This document shows, in pieces, positions 45,056-55,904 of a DNA stretch of 64,000 bases. The DNA is from Amphibalanus amphitrite. Taxonomy: Eukaryota > Arthropoda > Thecostraca > Balanomorpha > Balanidae. How positions within the stretch are numbered: the stretch's first letter is position 1; each line of letters starts with the position of its first letter. The notes under the pieces were generated by a model. It had not been told where the DNA came from. It saw nothing but the letters and a program-made list of their open reading frames with translations, and ran no database searches. A program made the position numbers and the translations under genes. The stretch covers positions 868,001 to 932,000 of the forward strand of contig NW_024881619.1 in assembly GCF_019059575.1 (NCBI RefSeq), given 5' to 3'.

Positions 45056-47838
45056 CATAGGCGTAGGAACAGGGGGGGCCAGGTGGGCAAGTGCCCACCC
45101 ACTTTTCGAGGTGGGGGGGCCAACCATGTGTTTTGGCCCACCCACTTTTTACTCGAGGCCCCTCGTCTCGATTTGAGAGGACGTCGTCAGCGTCACCTTC
45201 CAGAATAAACAAACTCGGTAAAAATAAGTTCCACGAATCCCCACGCACGGACTCCAAGGGGCTGTGATGGATCCAAGGAGGCCCTCTGTTCATACTTGTC
45301 AGTCGAAGCCCCTGAGACTGATAGCCTGAGAGGCCCTAGTGGATCTGAGGAGGCCCCAATATCCACACTGGTCTGGGGAGGCCCCTGACACTGGCGGTCT
45401 GGGAGGCCCCTCTATCCACACTAGTCAGAGGTCTGAGACTGGTGGTCTGGGAGGCCCCTCCATCCACACTAGTCAGAATAGGCCCCTGACACTGGCGGTC
45501 TAGCCGAGGCCCCCTACCCTCACTAGTCAGAGGAGGCCCCTCTATCCTCTATAGTCAGAAGAGGCCCCTGAGACTGATGGTCTAGGAGGCCTATCCATCT
45601 ACACTGTAGTCAGAGGAGGCCCCTGAGACTGATGACCTGAGAGGCCCTTATAATCACACCAGGCAGAAGAGGCCCATGAGACTGATGGACTGAGAGGCCC
45701 TTCTATTCATACTGGCCACAGGAGACCCCCAAAAAGTTCGGTCTGGGAGGTCCCTCAATCCGGCACCAGTCAGAAGAGTCCCCTGAGACTGATGGCCTGG
45801 GAAGCCATTATATTCACACTAGGCAGAGGAGGCCCCTGAGACTGATGGTATGAGATGCCCTCATATTCACACCAGTCAGAAGAGGCCCCCGAGGCTGATG
45901 GCTGTGAGGCCCTTCTGCTCATATAACTGGCCACTGGAGGCCCCTGAAACCGGTGGTCTGGGAGGGCCCTCTACCCACACTAGTCAGAAGAGGCCCCTGA
46001 GACCGATGGTCTGAGAGGCTCTTATATTCATACCGGCCACAAGAGGCCCCCGAGACTGATAGTCAGAGAGGTCCACTCCTAATGAATCTGAGGGGGCCCT
46101 CTATCCACATTTACACTTTTCTAGGGAGGCCCCTGATGGTCTGAGAGGCCCTTTTTATTTATACTGTCCACAGGAGCCCCCTGAGGTTAATGGTCTGAGA
46201 GGCTCTTCTATTTATACTAACCAGAGGAGGCCCCTAGGATTGATGGTCTAACAGGCCCTTCTATTTATGCTAGCCAGAGGAGGCACATGAGACTGATGGT
46301 CTGAGCGGCCCTTCTATTCAAACTAGGCAGATGAGGCCCCTGGAATGATAGTCCGAAGAGCCATGCGGCGGCAACTGGCCGTGGCCATATTTCGGCTCGA
46401 CAGGGCCCCACAGAGCTCATGAGAGCATCTCAAGGGCTCCTAAGTAGACACGCTTATCCCCATAAGGGTGCCACGCCGGCTTCTGAAGGCTCCATGTAGG
46501 CATCTAAGGGCCCTTTCCGGCCTCTAACGGCTCCACCCGCCTGTGATGGCTCCACACCAGTGTTTATGAGCGCCACACAGCGGCGCCTTTGAGGGTCATA
46601 CTAGTGTCTCTTAGGGCCCTATATCGGTGGCTCTGGGGGCCCCACACCGGCGCCTCTGTGGGCCACCACACCTGTGCATCTCAAGGCTCTATATAGGTAC
46701 ATCTGAAGGACCCACACCGACACCTCTGAGGGCCCCACACCAGTATCTCGGAGCTCTGAAGGCCCCACACCGGTGACTCTGAGGACTCACCGGCTCCTGA
46801 GAGCACCATGTTGATGTCTAACGGCTCCACAAGGCCACTGAAGGCACCACACAAGCTCTCACTGAGCTCTAATGTCCATGTACCGGCCTCTGAGGATTTA
46901 AGCCAGCGCATTCATAGCTCCACACCAGCAATTGTAAGGGCCTCACACTGAAGTGTCTGAGGGTTCCACACCGGTGTCTCTAAGGGCCACATACCGGCAT
47001 CTCTGAGGGCCCCATACCGGCGTCTCCAAGGGTCCACATCTGGCGGGCACCCATCAGCGACTGAAGGCCCCACACTGTCAACTCCGAGAGCCCCATCTGC
47101 GTCTGGGAGCACCATGCCGTCTCTAAGAACCACAGCGGCTCCTCCGTACGAAAGATGGTCGTCTGCCGCCAAAGGGGGGAGCGGTTCTGAGACAGTAGGG
47201 CACCTACGTGCAATAGAGGGGCGCCTCAATGCGAAAGAGGGGCGCCTCTGAGGCCTACATATATGGGCGTCCACATGCAATAGAGGTCTGCAATGCAATT
47301 GATCAATGCCATGGGGGTGCATTTATAAGAAACAGGGGCGCCGGCATGGCAAAGAGAGGCGCCTTCAAGTGTCCATAAAAGAGAGACGCCAATGATAAGC
47401 GCACATTGTATGCGACAACGTGGCGACTGTGGGACATATAGGGATGTCTCTGATGACTATACATAGGGAGCTTGCCGCTTATATGCCAAATAGGGCGCCT
47501 ATGAAGCTAATGGGGGCACCTGGGAAACGAAGAAGACATTTGTGTAAGGGTTTTCAGGGGTCATGCGCCGCTTGCGGCAAATAGATTCTTTAAAAAAAAA
47601 ATCGGAGGGGGGAATAAGTTTTAAAAATGATGCGGACTTTCCGCACTGTTCGCTTAGGCGGTTACGCCCCTGGGTACATCTGCCCGATCTCAGAAGCTAG
47701 ATTTGGAGGTCATATACTTGAAAGCAGCCAGCAGGAAGAGACAAAAGTTGGAGGCCCCTGAAAATAGGAGGCTACTGGAAAAGGAGGCCCCTTGACAGGG
47801 TGGCCCACCCACTTTTCATGACGTTCCTACGCCCGTGC
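45056..47838. mobile_element. GGCCCC-rich tandem-repeat element with GGCGTAGGAAC termini
   Basis: The left end TAGGCGTAGGAACAGG is mirrored by the right end GTTCCTACGCCC. Next to both ends lies CCCACCCACTTTT or its complement. The interior is a long array of degenerate units like AGAGGAGGCCCCTGAGACTG, followed by other GGCCCC-containing repeats. It resembles hAT-like elements with CAGGGGCGTA-type ends, but no target duplication was found and the right flank is not LINE sequence, so the boundaries are tentative. Confidence 0.5.
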
Positions 47839-48419
47839 TGAATACAGTTGTCGTTTCTTAATTCTCACTTAAATTTCCATCGAAAGAACGGTTTAAGGAT
47901 GAATACCAGTGACGACATTTCGACTTTTTGTGCTATTGCACTTAGTGGCCGGTATTACCCCTCGCTTTTTTGCACCTCCATTTTTCACCACATTTTCGCG
48001 TAGGCTCTGAATCTGTCATCAGTGATCTGAGATACTAAAACTGGATGCAGCATAAAGAAAATATCCTTTAGTCTGTTTTTAAGAATTACATACATAAAGT
48101 GCAATCAACTTACATTGTATAGTCGACTACAGAATGATGTTTCACTCCTCAGAAGCTATCAGTTGACCGGAGCGCTAAGTTGTAGAGCCAGGTGGCAAAA
48201 TGTGGACCAGAGTATATAGAACACCATGTGGACCTGAGGACCCGGTCCAAAGAACCGGTCTGGACTGGACCCATATGAGTCCAGACCGGTTCTGGGAAAT
48301 TTTATGACGGGTCGAGCCAGGTCCTACCATAAACCATTTTTCTTGCAAACTACGCCTGATAAGAGGCGGATCCAGCTCAGAGCTTTGGGGGGGGGGGGCA
48401 ACCATCATACCATGACAAT
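47839..48419. other. Unassigned repeat-rich spacer
   Basis: No gene recognised. It contains an inverted GGTCCAGACCGG / CCGGTCTGGACT motif near 48242-48293 and a run of G near 48388-48400. Confidence 0.35.
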
Positions 48420-48485
48420 TTATTGTACTTTATTGTATTGTAATTTATTGCTTTTTCTCTGTTTGTTTCCGTTTCTCTCTGTTTT

Positions 48486-48560
48486 TATAGTGAACTGGAT
48501 ATTTGGGTCAACCGCGACGACGAACTGAACGCGATTGACCCAAATATCCAGTTCACTATA
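48486..48560. repeat. 26-bp perfect inverted repeat with a 23-nt loop
   Basis: 48486-48511 (starting TATAGTGAACTGGATATTTG) is the exact complement of 48535-48560. Both arms encode the same Penelope-like peptide DPNIQFTI on opposite strands, so the hairpin comes from an inverted duplication of the retroelement. Confidence 0.9.
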
Positions 48561-49065
48561 CCTACAAACATCCATTCCCTTCTTAGATACCGATGTAGTA
48601 GGTACGAAGTGGTAGGTAGTCATGCAAAATTCAAAGTGTATCGTAAACCTACAAATAAGGAAGACTACGTTCATTATTTTTCAGGCCATAGCGAGAGGGT
48701 CAAAGGTAAGAAAGTCTTGGGGTTCTTTTTAACCCTCGCCCGTAAACGGTGTTTTGCCACCAATTCGCCCATGCAGGGGGGGGGGTGCGACCCCCCTGGT
48801 GTTTGAAAACGGAGCGTCGTAGAGCTTAGCGGAAAAGACTAACGGATTGCTCCCAACGAGATCTCGCGATTGGTGGTATAGTTTTTGGTCCTAGGTCAAC
48901 ATTTGACCTACTTATGACCGGTCAAAGGTCAAATTTTCGGAAAAAAATCTAACTTTTTTAGATTCCGCGCCGATTGCGGCAAAACGGTAAGAGATATCGA
49001 CTTTAAACCTTCAGTATCGTGATCCTTGATCAATTCTCTATCGTTTGGTGTGTATTTCGATGTCA

Positions 49066-50803
49066 TCTACTATTATAAATCTTAAAAAGTTCGCCGCCGC
49101 CGTCGGGGTTACTCCCTAAAAGGCTTATTACGTCGCCGTCGATTCATGCAGGAGGGTGAAATTTTCACGACTCGTGGGTCACGTCATTCAACAGGTCGTA
49201 TTAAATTTTGGGCACGATGCGGCCGGGGGTGCGCCCGTGGTGCGTGCTCATGTGCGCCATAGGGTTAGCATTAGAATCGGCATAAACACTTATTAAACAG
49301 GCTATTGCTCGGAAACGGTGAGGGCTAGGGGGGTGAAATTTTCATGCCAAGTCGAGCGCGTGCACTCATTTGTCGTATTAAATTTTCGACGGTGTGGGTT
49401 CAGCGGTGTGCACGTGGTGGGGCCGCGCGACCGGTGCCGAGCAGAAAGCACGTGCTTTAGGCTCAGTTGTTCGCTTAGAAAACTGAGTGAAAAGCATCAG
49501 AGCCAACGAAGGCCGACACAAGGCACCGCTCGCCAAGGGGATTCGCCAGTAAAAACAATTAATTTGTTTTTGCAATATCTCAGCCGTTTCTGGGCCGATT
49601 TAGCTGAAACTTGGACTGTCGGTGGTAGTGTAGGGTAGTGTAGTGTAGGGTAGTGTAGGGGTAGGGGTAGGGTAGGGTAGGGTAGGGGTAGGGTAGGGTA
49701 TGGTAGGTTAGGGTAGGGTAGGGTAGGGTAGGGTAGGGTAAGGTAGGGGAGGGTAGGGTAGGGACTAGGGTAGGGTAGGGTAGGGTAGCATAGGGTAGGG
49801 TAGAGTTAGGTAGGGTAGAATTAGGTAGGGTAGGGTATAGCAGGGTAGGTTAGGGTAGTAGGGTAGGGTATGGTAGGGTAGGGTAGGGTAGAGTAGGGTA
49901 GAGTAGGGTAGTAGGGTAGGGTAGGGTAGGGTAGGGTAGAGTAGGGTAGGGTAGGGTAGGGTAGGGTAGTGTAAAGGTAGGGTATAGGATATGGTAGGGT
50001 AGGGTAGGGTAGGAGTAGGGTAGGGTAGGGTAGGGTAGGGTAGGGTAAGGGTAGGGTAGGGTAGGGTATAGGATAGTAGGGTAGGGTGGGTAGGGTAAGG
50101 TAGGGTATGGTATGGTAGGGTAGCAGGGTAGGGTATGGTAGGGTAGGGTAGGGTAGGGTAGGGTAGGGTAGGGTAGAGTTAGGTAGGGTAGGGTAGGGTA
50201 GGGTAGTAGGGTAGGTTAGGGTATTAGGGTAGGGTAGGGTAGGGTAGGTTAGGGTAGTATGGTAGGGTAGGGTAGGGTAGGGTAGGTTAGGGTAGTAGGG
50301 TAGGGTAGGGTAGGGTAAGGTAGGGTAGGGTGGGTAGGGTAGGTTAGGGTAGGTTAGGGTAGTAGGGTAGGGTAGGGTAGGGTAGTAGGGTAGGGTATGG
50401 TAGGGTAGGGTAGGGTAAGGTAGGGTAGGGTGGGTAGGGTAGGGTAGGGTAGTAGGGTAGGGTAGGTTAGGGTAGTAGGGTAGGGTAGGGTATGGTAGGG
50501 TAGGGTAGGGTAGGGTGGGTAGGGTAGGGTAGGGTAGTAGGGTAGGGTAGGTTAGGGTAGGGGGTAGGGTAGGATAGGGTAGGGGTAGGGTAGGGGTAGG
50601 GTTTAGTTCAAAAAGGGCCCAACATACAAAACATGCTTGAACACCCCGCAACTATCACCATCCCTTACAGTTCAATTAAAAACAGCTACCCAAATCTACC
50701 CAAATAATACAGCTAAAAATACAAGGCAATCACCCAAAACTAATGCACCCGTAACATAACATAAATCAAAACATACAGTTATCGCGTAAACCTGTACCTC
50801 TAG
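49066..50803 (+). mobile_element. Helitron-like non-autonomous element, tandem copy 1
   Basis: Begins TCTACTATTATAAATC after an A (49065) and ends ACCTGTACCTCTAG, fitting Helitron 5'-TC...CTRR-3' ends. About 0.55 kb of unique sequence precedes a GGGTA-rich array of about 1 kb (49625-50600) and a 0.2-kb 3' tail. No Rep/helicase ORF. Confidence 0.75.
49625..50600 (+). repeat. GGGTA pentanucleotide array 1
   Basis: Almost continuous GGGTA with occasional GTGTA, GGGGTA and GTAGTA variants. The long minus-strand open frames that spell repeats of PTLPY are a by-product of a 5-base repeat and are not a gene. Confidence 0.95.
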
Positions 50804-52423
50804 TCTACTATTATAAATCTTAAAAAGTCCGCCGCCGCCGCCCACGCCGCCGTCGGGGTTACGCAGTCGGTGTTACTCCCAAAAACGCTTATTGCGGCGC
50901 CGTCGATTGACGCAGGTGGGTGAAATTTTCACGACTCGTGGGTCACGTAATTCAACAGGTCGTATTAAATTTTGGGCACGATGCGGCCAGGGGTGCACCC
51001 GTGGCGCGTGCTCATGTGCGCCATAGGGTTAGCATTAGAATCGCGACCGGCGCCGAGCAGAGGGCACGTGCTTTAGGCTCAGTTGTTCGCTTAAAAAACT
51101 GAGTGAAAGCATCAGAGCCGGCAGGTCGTTGACCTTTGACAACGAAGGCCGACACAGGGCACCGCTCGCCAAGGGGATTCGCCAGTAAATACAATTAATT
51201 TGTTTTTGCAATATCTCAGCCGTTTCTGGGCCGATTTAGCTGAAACTTGGACTGTCGGTGGTAGTATATGGTAGGGTAGGGTAGGGTAGGGTAGGGTAGG
51301 GGTAGGGTAGGGTAGGGTAGGGGTAGGGGTAGGGTAGGGAAGGGTAGGGTAGTGTAGGGGTAGGGGTAGGGTAGGGTAGGGTAGGGTGGGGTGGGGTAGG
51401 GTAGGGTAGGGTAGGGTAGGGTAGGGACTAGGGTAGGGTAGGGTAGTGTAGGGGTAGGGTAGGGTAGGGTAGGGTAGGTTAGGGTAGGGTAGGGTAGGGT
51501 AAGGGTAGGGTAGGGTAGTGTAAGGGTAGGGTAGTGTAGGGTAGGGTAGGGTAGGGTAGGGTAGGGTAAGGTAGTAGGGTAGAGTAGGGTATGGTAGGGT
51601 AGGGTAGGGTAGGGTAGTAGGGTAGGGTAGTGTAAAGGTAGGGTAGGGTAGGGTAGGGTAGGGTAGGGTAGGGTAGTGTAGGAGTAGGGTAGGGTAGGGT
51701 AGGGTAAGTGTAGGGTAGGGTAGGGTAGGGTGGGGTAGGGTAGGGTAGGGTAGGGTAGGATAGGGTAGGGGATTGTAGGGTAGCGTAGGGTAGGGTAGGG
51801 TAGGGTAGGGTAGGGTAGGGTAGTGTAGGGGTAGGGTAGTGTAGGGGTAGGGTAGGGTAGTGTAGGGGTAGGGTAGTGTAGGGGTAGGGTAGTGTAGGGG
51901 TAGGGTAGGGTAGTGTAGGGGTAGGGTAGGGTAGGGTAGGGTAGGGTAGGGGATTGTAGGGTAGGGTAGGGTAGGGTAGGGTAGGGGATTGTAGGGTAGG
52001 GTAGGGGATTGTAGGGTAGGGTAGGGTAGGGTAGGGTAGGGTAGTGTAGGTTAGGGAAGGGTAGGGTAGGGTAGTGTAGGGGTAGGGGTAGGGTAGTGTA
52101 GGGTAGGGTAGGGTAGGGTAGGGTATGGTAGGGTAGGGTAGGGTAATGTAGGGTAGTGTAGGGTAGGTTAGGGTAGGGTAGGGTAGTGTAGGGGTAGGGT
52201 AGGGTAGGGTAGGGTAGGGTAGGGTAGGGTAGGGTAGGGTACTACCATACAAAACACTTGAACACCCCGCACCTATCACCAACCCTTACAGTTTAATTAA
52301 AAACAGCTACCCAAATCTATCCAAATAATACATCTTAAAATACAAGTCAATCAACCAAACTAATGCACCCGTAACATAACATAAATCAAAACATACAGTT
52401 ATCGCGTAAACCTGTACCTCTAG
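50804..52423 (+). mobile_element. Helitron-like non-autonomous element, tandem copy 2
   Basis: Starts directly after the CTAG of copy 1 (junction CTAG|TCTACTATTAT) and ends ACCTGTACCTCTAG. Same layout, with a GGGTA array at about 51268-52240. Confidence 0.75.
51268..52240 (+). repeat. GGGTA pentanucleotide array 2
   Basis: Same unit as array 1, inside Helitron copy 2; variants include GGGGATTGTA blocks repeated several times. Confidence 0.95.
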
Positions 52424-53696
52424 TCTATATTATAAATCCTAGAAAATCCGCCCACGCCGTCGGGGTTACTCCCTAAAAGGCTTATTAAGGCGCCGTCGAT
52501 TGACGCAGGAGGGTGAAATTTTTACCAGTCGTGGGTCACGTAATAAAACAGGTCGTATTAAATTTTGAGCACGATGCGGCCGGGGGTGCGCCCGTGGCGC
52601 GTGCTCATGTGCGCCATAGGGTTAGCATTAGAAACGGCAAAAACAGGCTATTGCTCGGGAACGGTAAGGGCTACGGAGGTGAAATTTTCACGCCAAGTCG
52701 AGCCCGCGCATTCATTTGTCGTATTAAATTTTCGAGGGTGTGGGTTCAGCGGTGTGCACGTGGTGGGGCCGCGACCGGCGCCGAGCAGAGGGCACGTGCT
52801 TTAGGCTCAGTTGTTCGCTTAAAAACTGAGTCAAAAGCATCAGAGCCGGGAGGTCGTTGACCTTTGACAACGAAGGCCGACACAAGGCACCGCTCGCCAA
52901 GGGGATTCGCCAGTAAATACAATTAATTTGTTCTTGCAATATCTCAGCCGTTTCTGGGCCGATTTAGCTGAAACTTGGACTGTCGGTGGCAGTGTAGGGT
53001 AGGGTAGGGTAGGGTAGGGTAGGGTAGGGTAGGGTAGGGTAGGGTAGGGTAGGGTAGGGTAGGGTAGGGTAGGGTAGGGTAGGGGTAGGGTAGTGTAGTG
53101 TAGTGTAGGGTAGGGTAGGGTAGGGTAGTGTAGGGGTAGGGTAGGGTAGGATAGGGTAGGGTAGGGTAGGGTAAGGTTAGGGTATGGTAGGGTAGGGTAG
53201 TGTAAGGGTAGGGTAGGGTATAAGGGTAGGGTAGGGTGGGATAGTGTAGGGGTAGGGTAGGGTATGGTAGGGTAGGGTAGGGTAGGGTAGTGTAGGGGTA
53301 GGGTAGGGTAGGGTAGTGTAGGGGTAGGGTAGGGTAGGGTAGGGTAGAGTTAGGTAGGGTAGTAGGGTAGGGTAGGGTAGGGTAGGATAGGATAGTAGGG
53401 TAGCGTAGGGTAGTAGGGTAGGGTAGGGTAGGGTAGTAGGGTAGGGTAGGATAGGGTAGGGTAGGATAGGGTAGGGGTAGGGTAGGGGTAGGGTAGGGGT
53501 AGGGTTGAGTTCAAAAGGGGCCCAACATACAAAACACTTGAACACCCCGCAACTATCACCATCCCTTACAGTTTTAAAAACAGCTACCCAAATCTACCCA
53601 AATGATATAGCTAAAAATACAAGTCAATCACCCAAAAGTAATGCACCCGTAACATAAATCAAAACATACAGTTATCGCGTAAACCTGTACCTCTAG
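52424..53696 (+). mobile_element. Helitron-like non-autonomous element, tandem copy 3
   Basis: Starts TCTATATTATAAATCC directly after the CTAG of copy 2 and ends CTAG before a T (53697). The block therefore lies between A and T, the canonical Helitron target. The GGGTA array spans about 52990-53510. Confidence 0.75.
52990..53510 (+). repeat. GGGTA pentanucleotide array 3
   Basis: Same unit, inside Helitron copy 3; shorter, with a very regular first 100 bp. Confidence 0.95.
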
Positions 53697-55029
53697 TACC
53701 TCTAAAAATGATGCGTTGGGAGCATCGGAAGTCTGCAAGGTCATTTGTGCATTGGGTCACGTCAGGCGTGTGACGTCACTGACCTGACCCTGACCCAAAA
53801 TAAACTACAAGAAACAACCGACGATGCCTGAAATGGATAGCAAATTCGAATTCAGGGCATCAAATTACCCCCGAAAAAGCATACAAGTGCAAGAAGTCAT
53901 TACAGGTCAACCGAGGTCACTGACCTTACCTTGACCTTAAGTAACCTTCAAAATGTCAACGGACATTGTGCCAATGTCAAATCAGCCAGTTGTGATTCTA
54001 AAACAATCCATCAGTGTGTCAGGTCAGTCGGCATTTATACCAATGTGAAGCAATCTCCAATTTAGCGTAAATCTGGCCGGAGGTTGTTCCCTTTATGACG
54101 TCATAACTCCGTGACCTGACATGACCTTGACAAAAAAATACCAAAAGTTGCGCAAAGAATGTCCCATAGGGTACTGAAAATTTGAGCAGGCTATCTGAAA
54201 CGGTTCGGCGTGTAGCTAAGAAAAACCTCAGGGGGGGGGGGGGTTGCACCCCCTTACATGGGCGAGGGTTAAGGGCTTTCCGGATATGCAGCGAAGAATA
54301 TCTCGATGACGAAATCCGGCATATCTTTTCATCTTTCATGAAGCTGAAGTACCCAAAGGGTCTTCTCATTCGTTTGAAAAAAGAAGGCTCTAGACATTCG
54401 AAACAAAACGAGGAACGAAACAGCTCGAAAGAAAGACGCACGATTTATTTCAATACCTACCGAACTCAAAAGTAGCCGAAAGTATCACCCAGAAACTCGA
54501 AACGACAGGCCTCAAGGTGGCACTGGCCACTGGAAAGAAGATAGGTGAGTTAACTCAAAAGAAAACTACTAGAAATAGAGAACTTAGCGTAGTTTATCAG
54601 GCACCGTGTGGTAACTGCAACAAATCTTATATTGGAGTGGAGAAACTGGTAGGGGAATCCAGGCACGCTTAAAAGAGCACAAGCGAGACATACGAAACGA
54701 CGCCGACCACAGTGCCTTTGTTGTTCACGCACATTCCACTAGTAGTCATTTACCAAATTGGGACGGGGCGAAAAAAGTGTTAGCGAATTGTGGGAACAAG
54801 GGATGTCGGAAAGTGACCGAAACGGCATTTATTACAACGAACGATACGATCAATACCAGCGTAGGGTTTATTAAGTGGGCAAAATCAGCAGCAGTGCTCA
54901 GCATTAAAAACTTGACTTTAAAAAAACTGACCGTTCGAGTCGCTATAAGTGTGTTTTTTTTTTGTATTCTCGTCGATGATTATGTAACAGTAGCTGTGTA
55001 CCTACAAATAGTTTTTTATCGAATGTAAT

Positions 55030-55904
55030 CATTCAGGGCCTATTTTAACATGTTAACTGGGGGGGCAAATGCCCCCGCACTCAACAGAATTGCCCCCCCC
55101 CCCCCAGTCGTCGAGATGTGCCCACTATAAAAATGGGCATAAAGGAACACGGTGACAAACATACAACTGTGACTTGTTTTGCAATGGATGTCAAATGAGT
55201 CACTCTGCAAGTAATGACCAGTGGTGGATCCAATGGTGGGCCATATGGGTTATGAACCCCGCCCCCTTTGGTCCGAGGACACCACAGGCCTGCCTGGGGC
55301 ACCACCGGCCTGTCAGGGGCACCACAGACCTGTTGGGAGCACCATCGACCTAGGAAGAGCACCATAGGTCTGCCAGGGGCACCACAGACCTGCCAGAGGC
55401 CCCACCGGCCTCGCAGGGGCGCCACCTTGGGCCTGTCAGGGATACCACCACAGGCCCGCCAGGGGCACCACAGGCCTGCCAGAGGCACCACAGGCCTAGC
55501 AAGGGCACCACGGACCTGTCAGCGACACCACGGGTCTGTCGGGGGCACCTCAAGCTTGTCAGGGCCAAGGGACACCACAGGCCTGTCAGGGGAACCAGAG
55601 GCCTAGCAGGGACACCACATGCCTGGCAGGGGCACCACCGGCCTCGCAGGGACATCTTGGGCCTGTAAGTGGCACCACGTGCCTGTCGGGGACACTCCAG
55701 GCTTGTCAGGAGCACCACAGTCCTCTCAGGGCCCAGGGGCACCAGCGGCCTAGCAGAGGCACCACCGGCCTAGCAGGGACACCAACGGCCTCGCAAGGGC
55801 ATCATGGGCCTGTCAGGGGCACCACGGGCCTGTCGTTGGAACTTCAGGCTTGTCAGGGGCACCCACAGTTCTTTCAGATGCACCGGCGGCCTAGCACCAT
55901 GGCA
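55030..55904. repeat. Tandem array of GGGGCACCAC(A/C)GGCCTG-type units
   Basis: From about 55265 to 55880 the sequence is a degenerate array of units of roughly 20-25 bp, with GGCCTGTCAGGGGCACCAC recurring. It is preceded by a GGGGGGGCAAATGCCCCC hairpin (about 55058) and a C-run at about 55097. It interrupts or abuts TTAA element F. Open frames here are repeat artefacts. Confidence 0.7.

Larger units (their letters stand above)
48733..54268. mobile_element. TTAA element D inside the Penelope-like element, itself carrying three Helitrons
   Basis: TTAA at 48729-48732 and 54269-54272; ends CCCTCGCCCGTAA / GGGCGAGGG. Hairpins lie at 48776-48796 (GGGGGT-GCG-ACCCCC) and 54231-54253 (GGGGGT-TGC-ACCCCC). 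Without the Helitron block (49066-53696) it is about 0.9 kb, the normal size for this family. Removing the element with one TTAA restores the Penelope-like codons GFF-L-R across the junction. Confidence 0.9.
48420..54915 (+). pseudogene. Penelope-like element remnant, split by a nested TTAA element
   Basis: The 5' part (48512-48728) reads DELNAIDPNIQFTI and, in another frame, FKVYRKPTNKEDYVHYFSGH, which are reverse transcriptase C-terminal motifs of Penelope-like elements. After the TTAA element the frame resumes at 54273 (ICSEEYLDDEIRHIF). A GIY-YIG endonuclease follows from about 54600 (CGNCNKSYIGVE, then after a frameshift TGRGIQARLKEHKRDI, and TETAFITTND). Frameshifts and divergence make it a pseudogene. 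A fragment of the same DPNIQFTI region lies inverted at 48420-48511, producing a long hairpin. Confidence 0.8.

Noticed and set aside
49821..53562. Long minus-strand open frames rich in PTLPY (up to about 270 residues)
   Set aside because: They are translations of a pentanucleotide repeat, which stays open in several frames; no start context or unique sequence.
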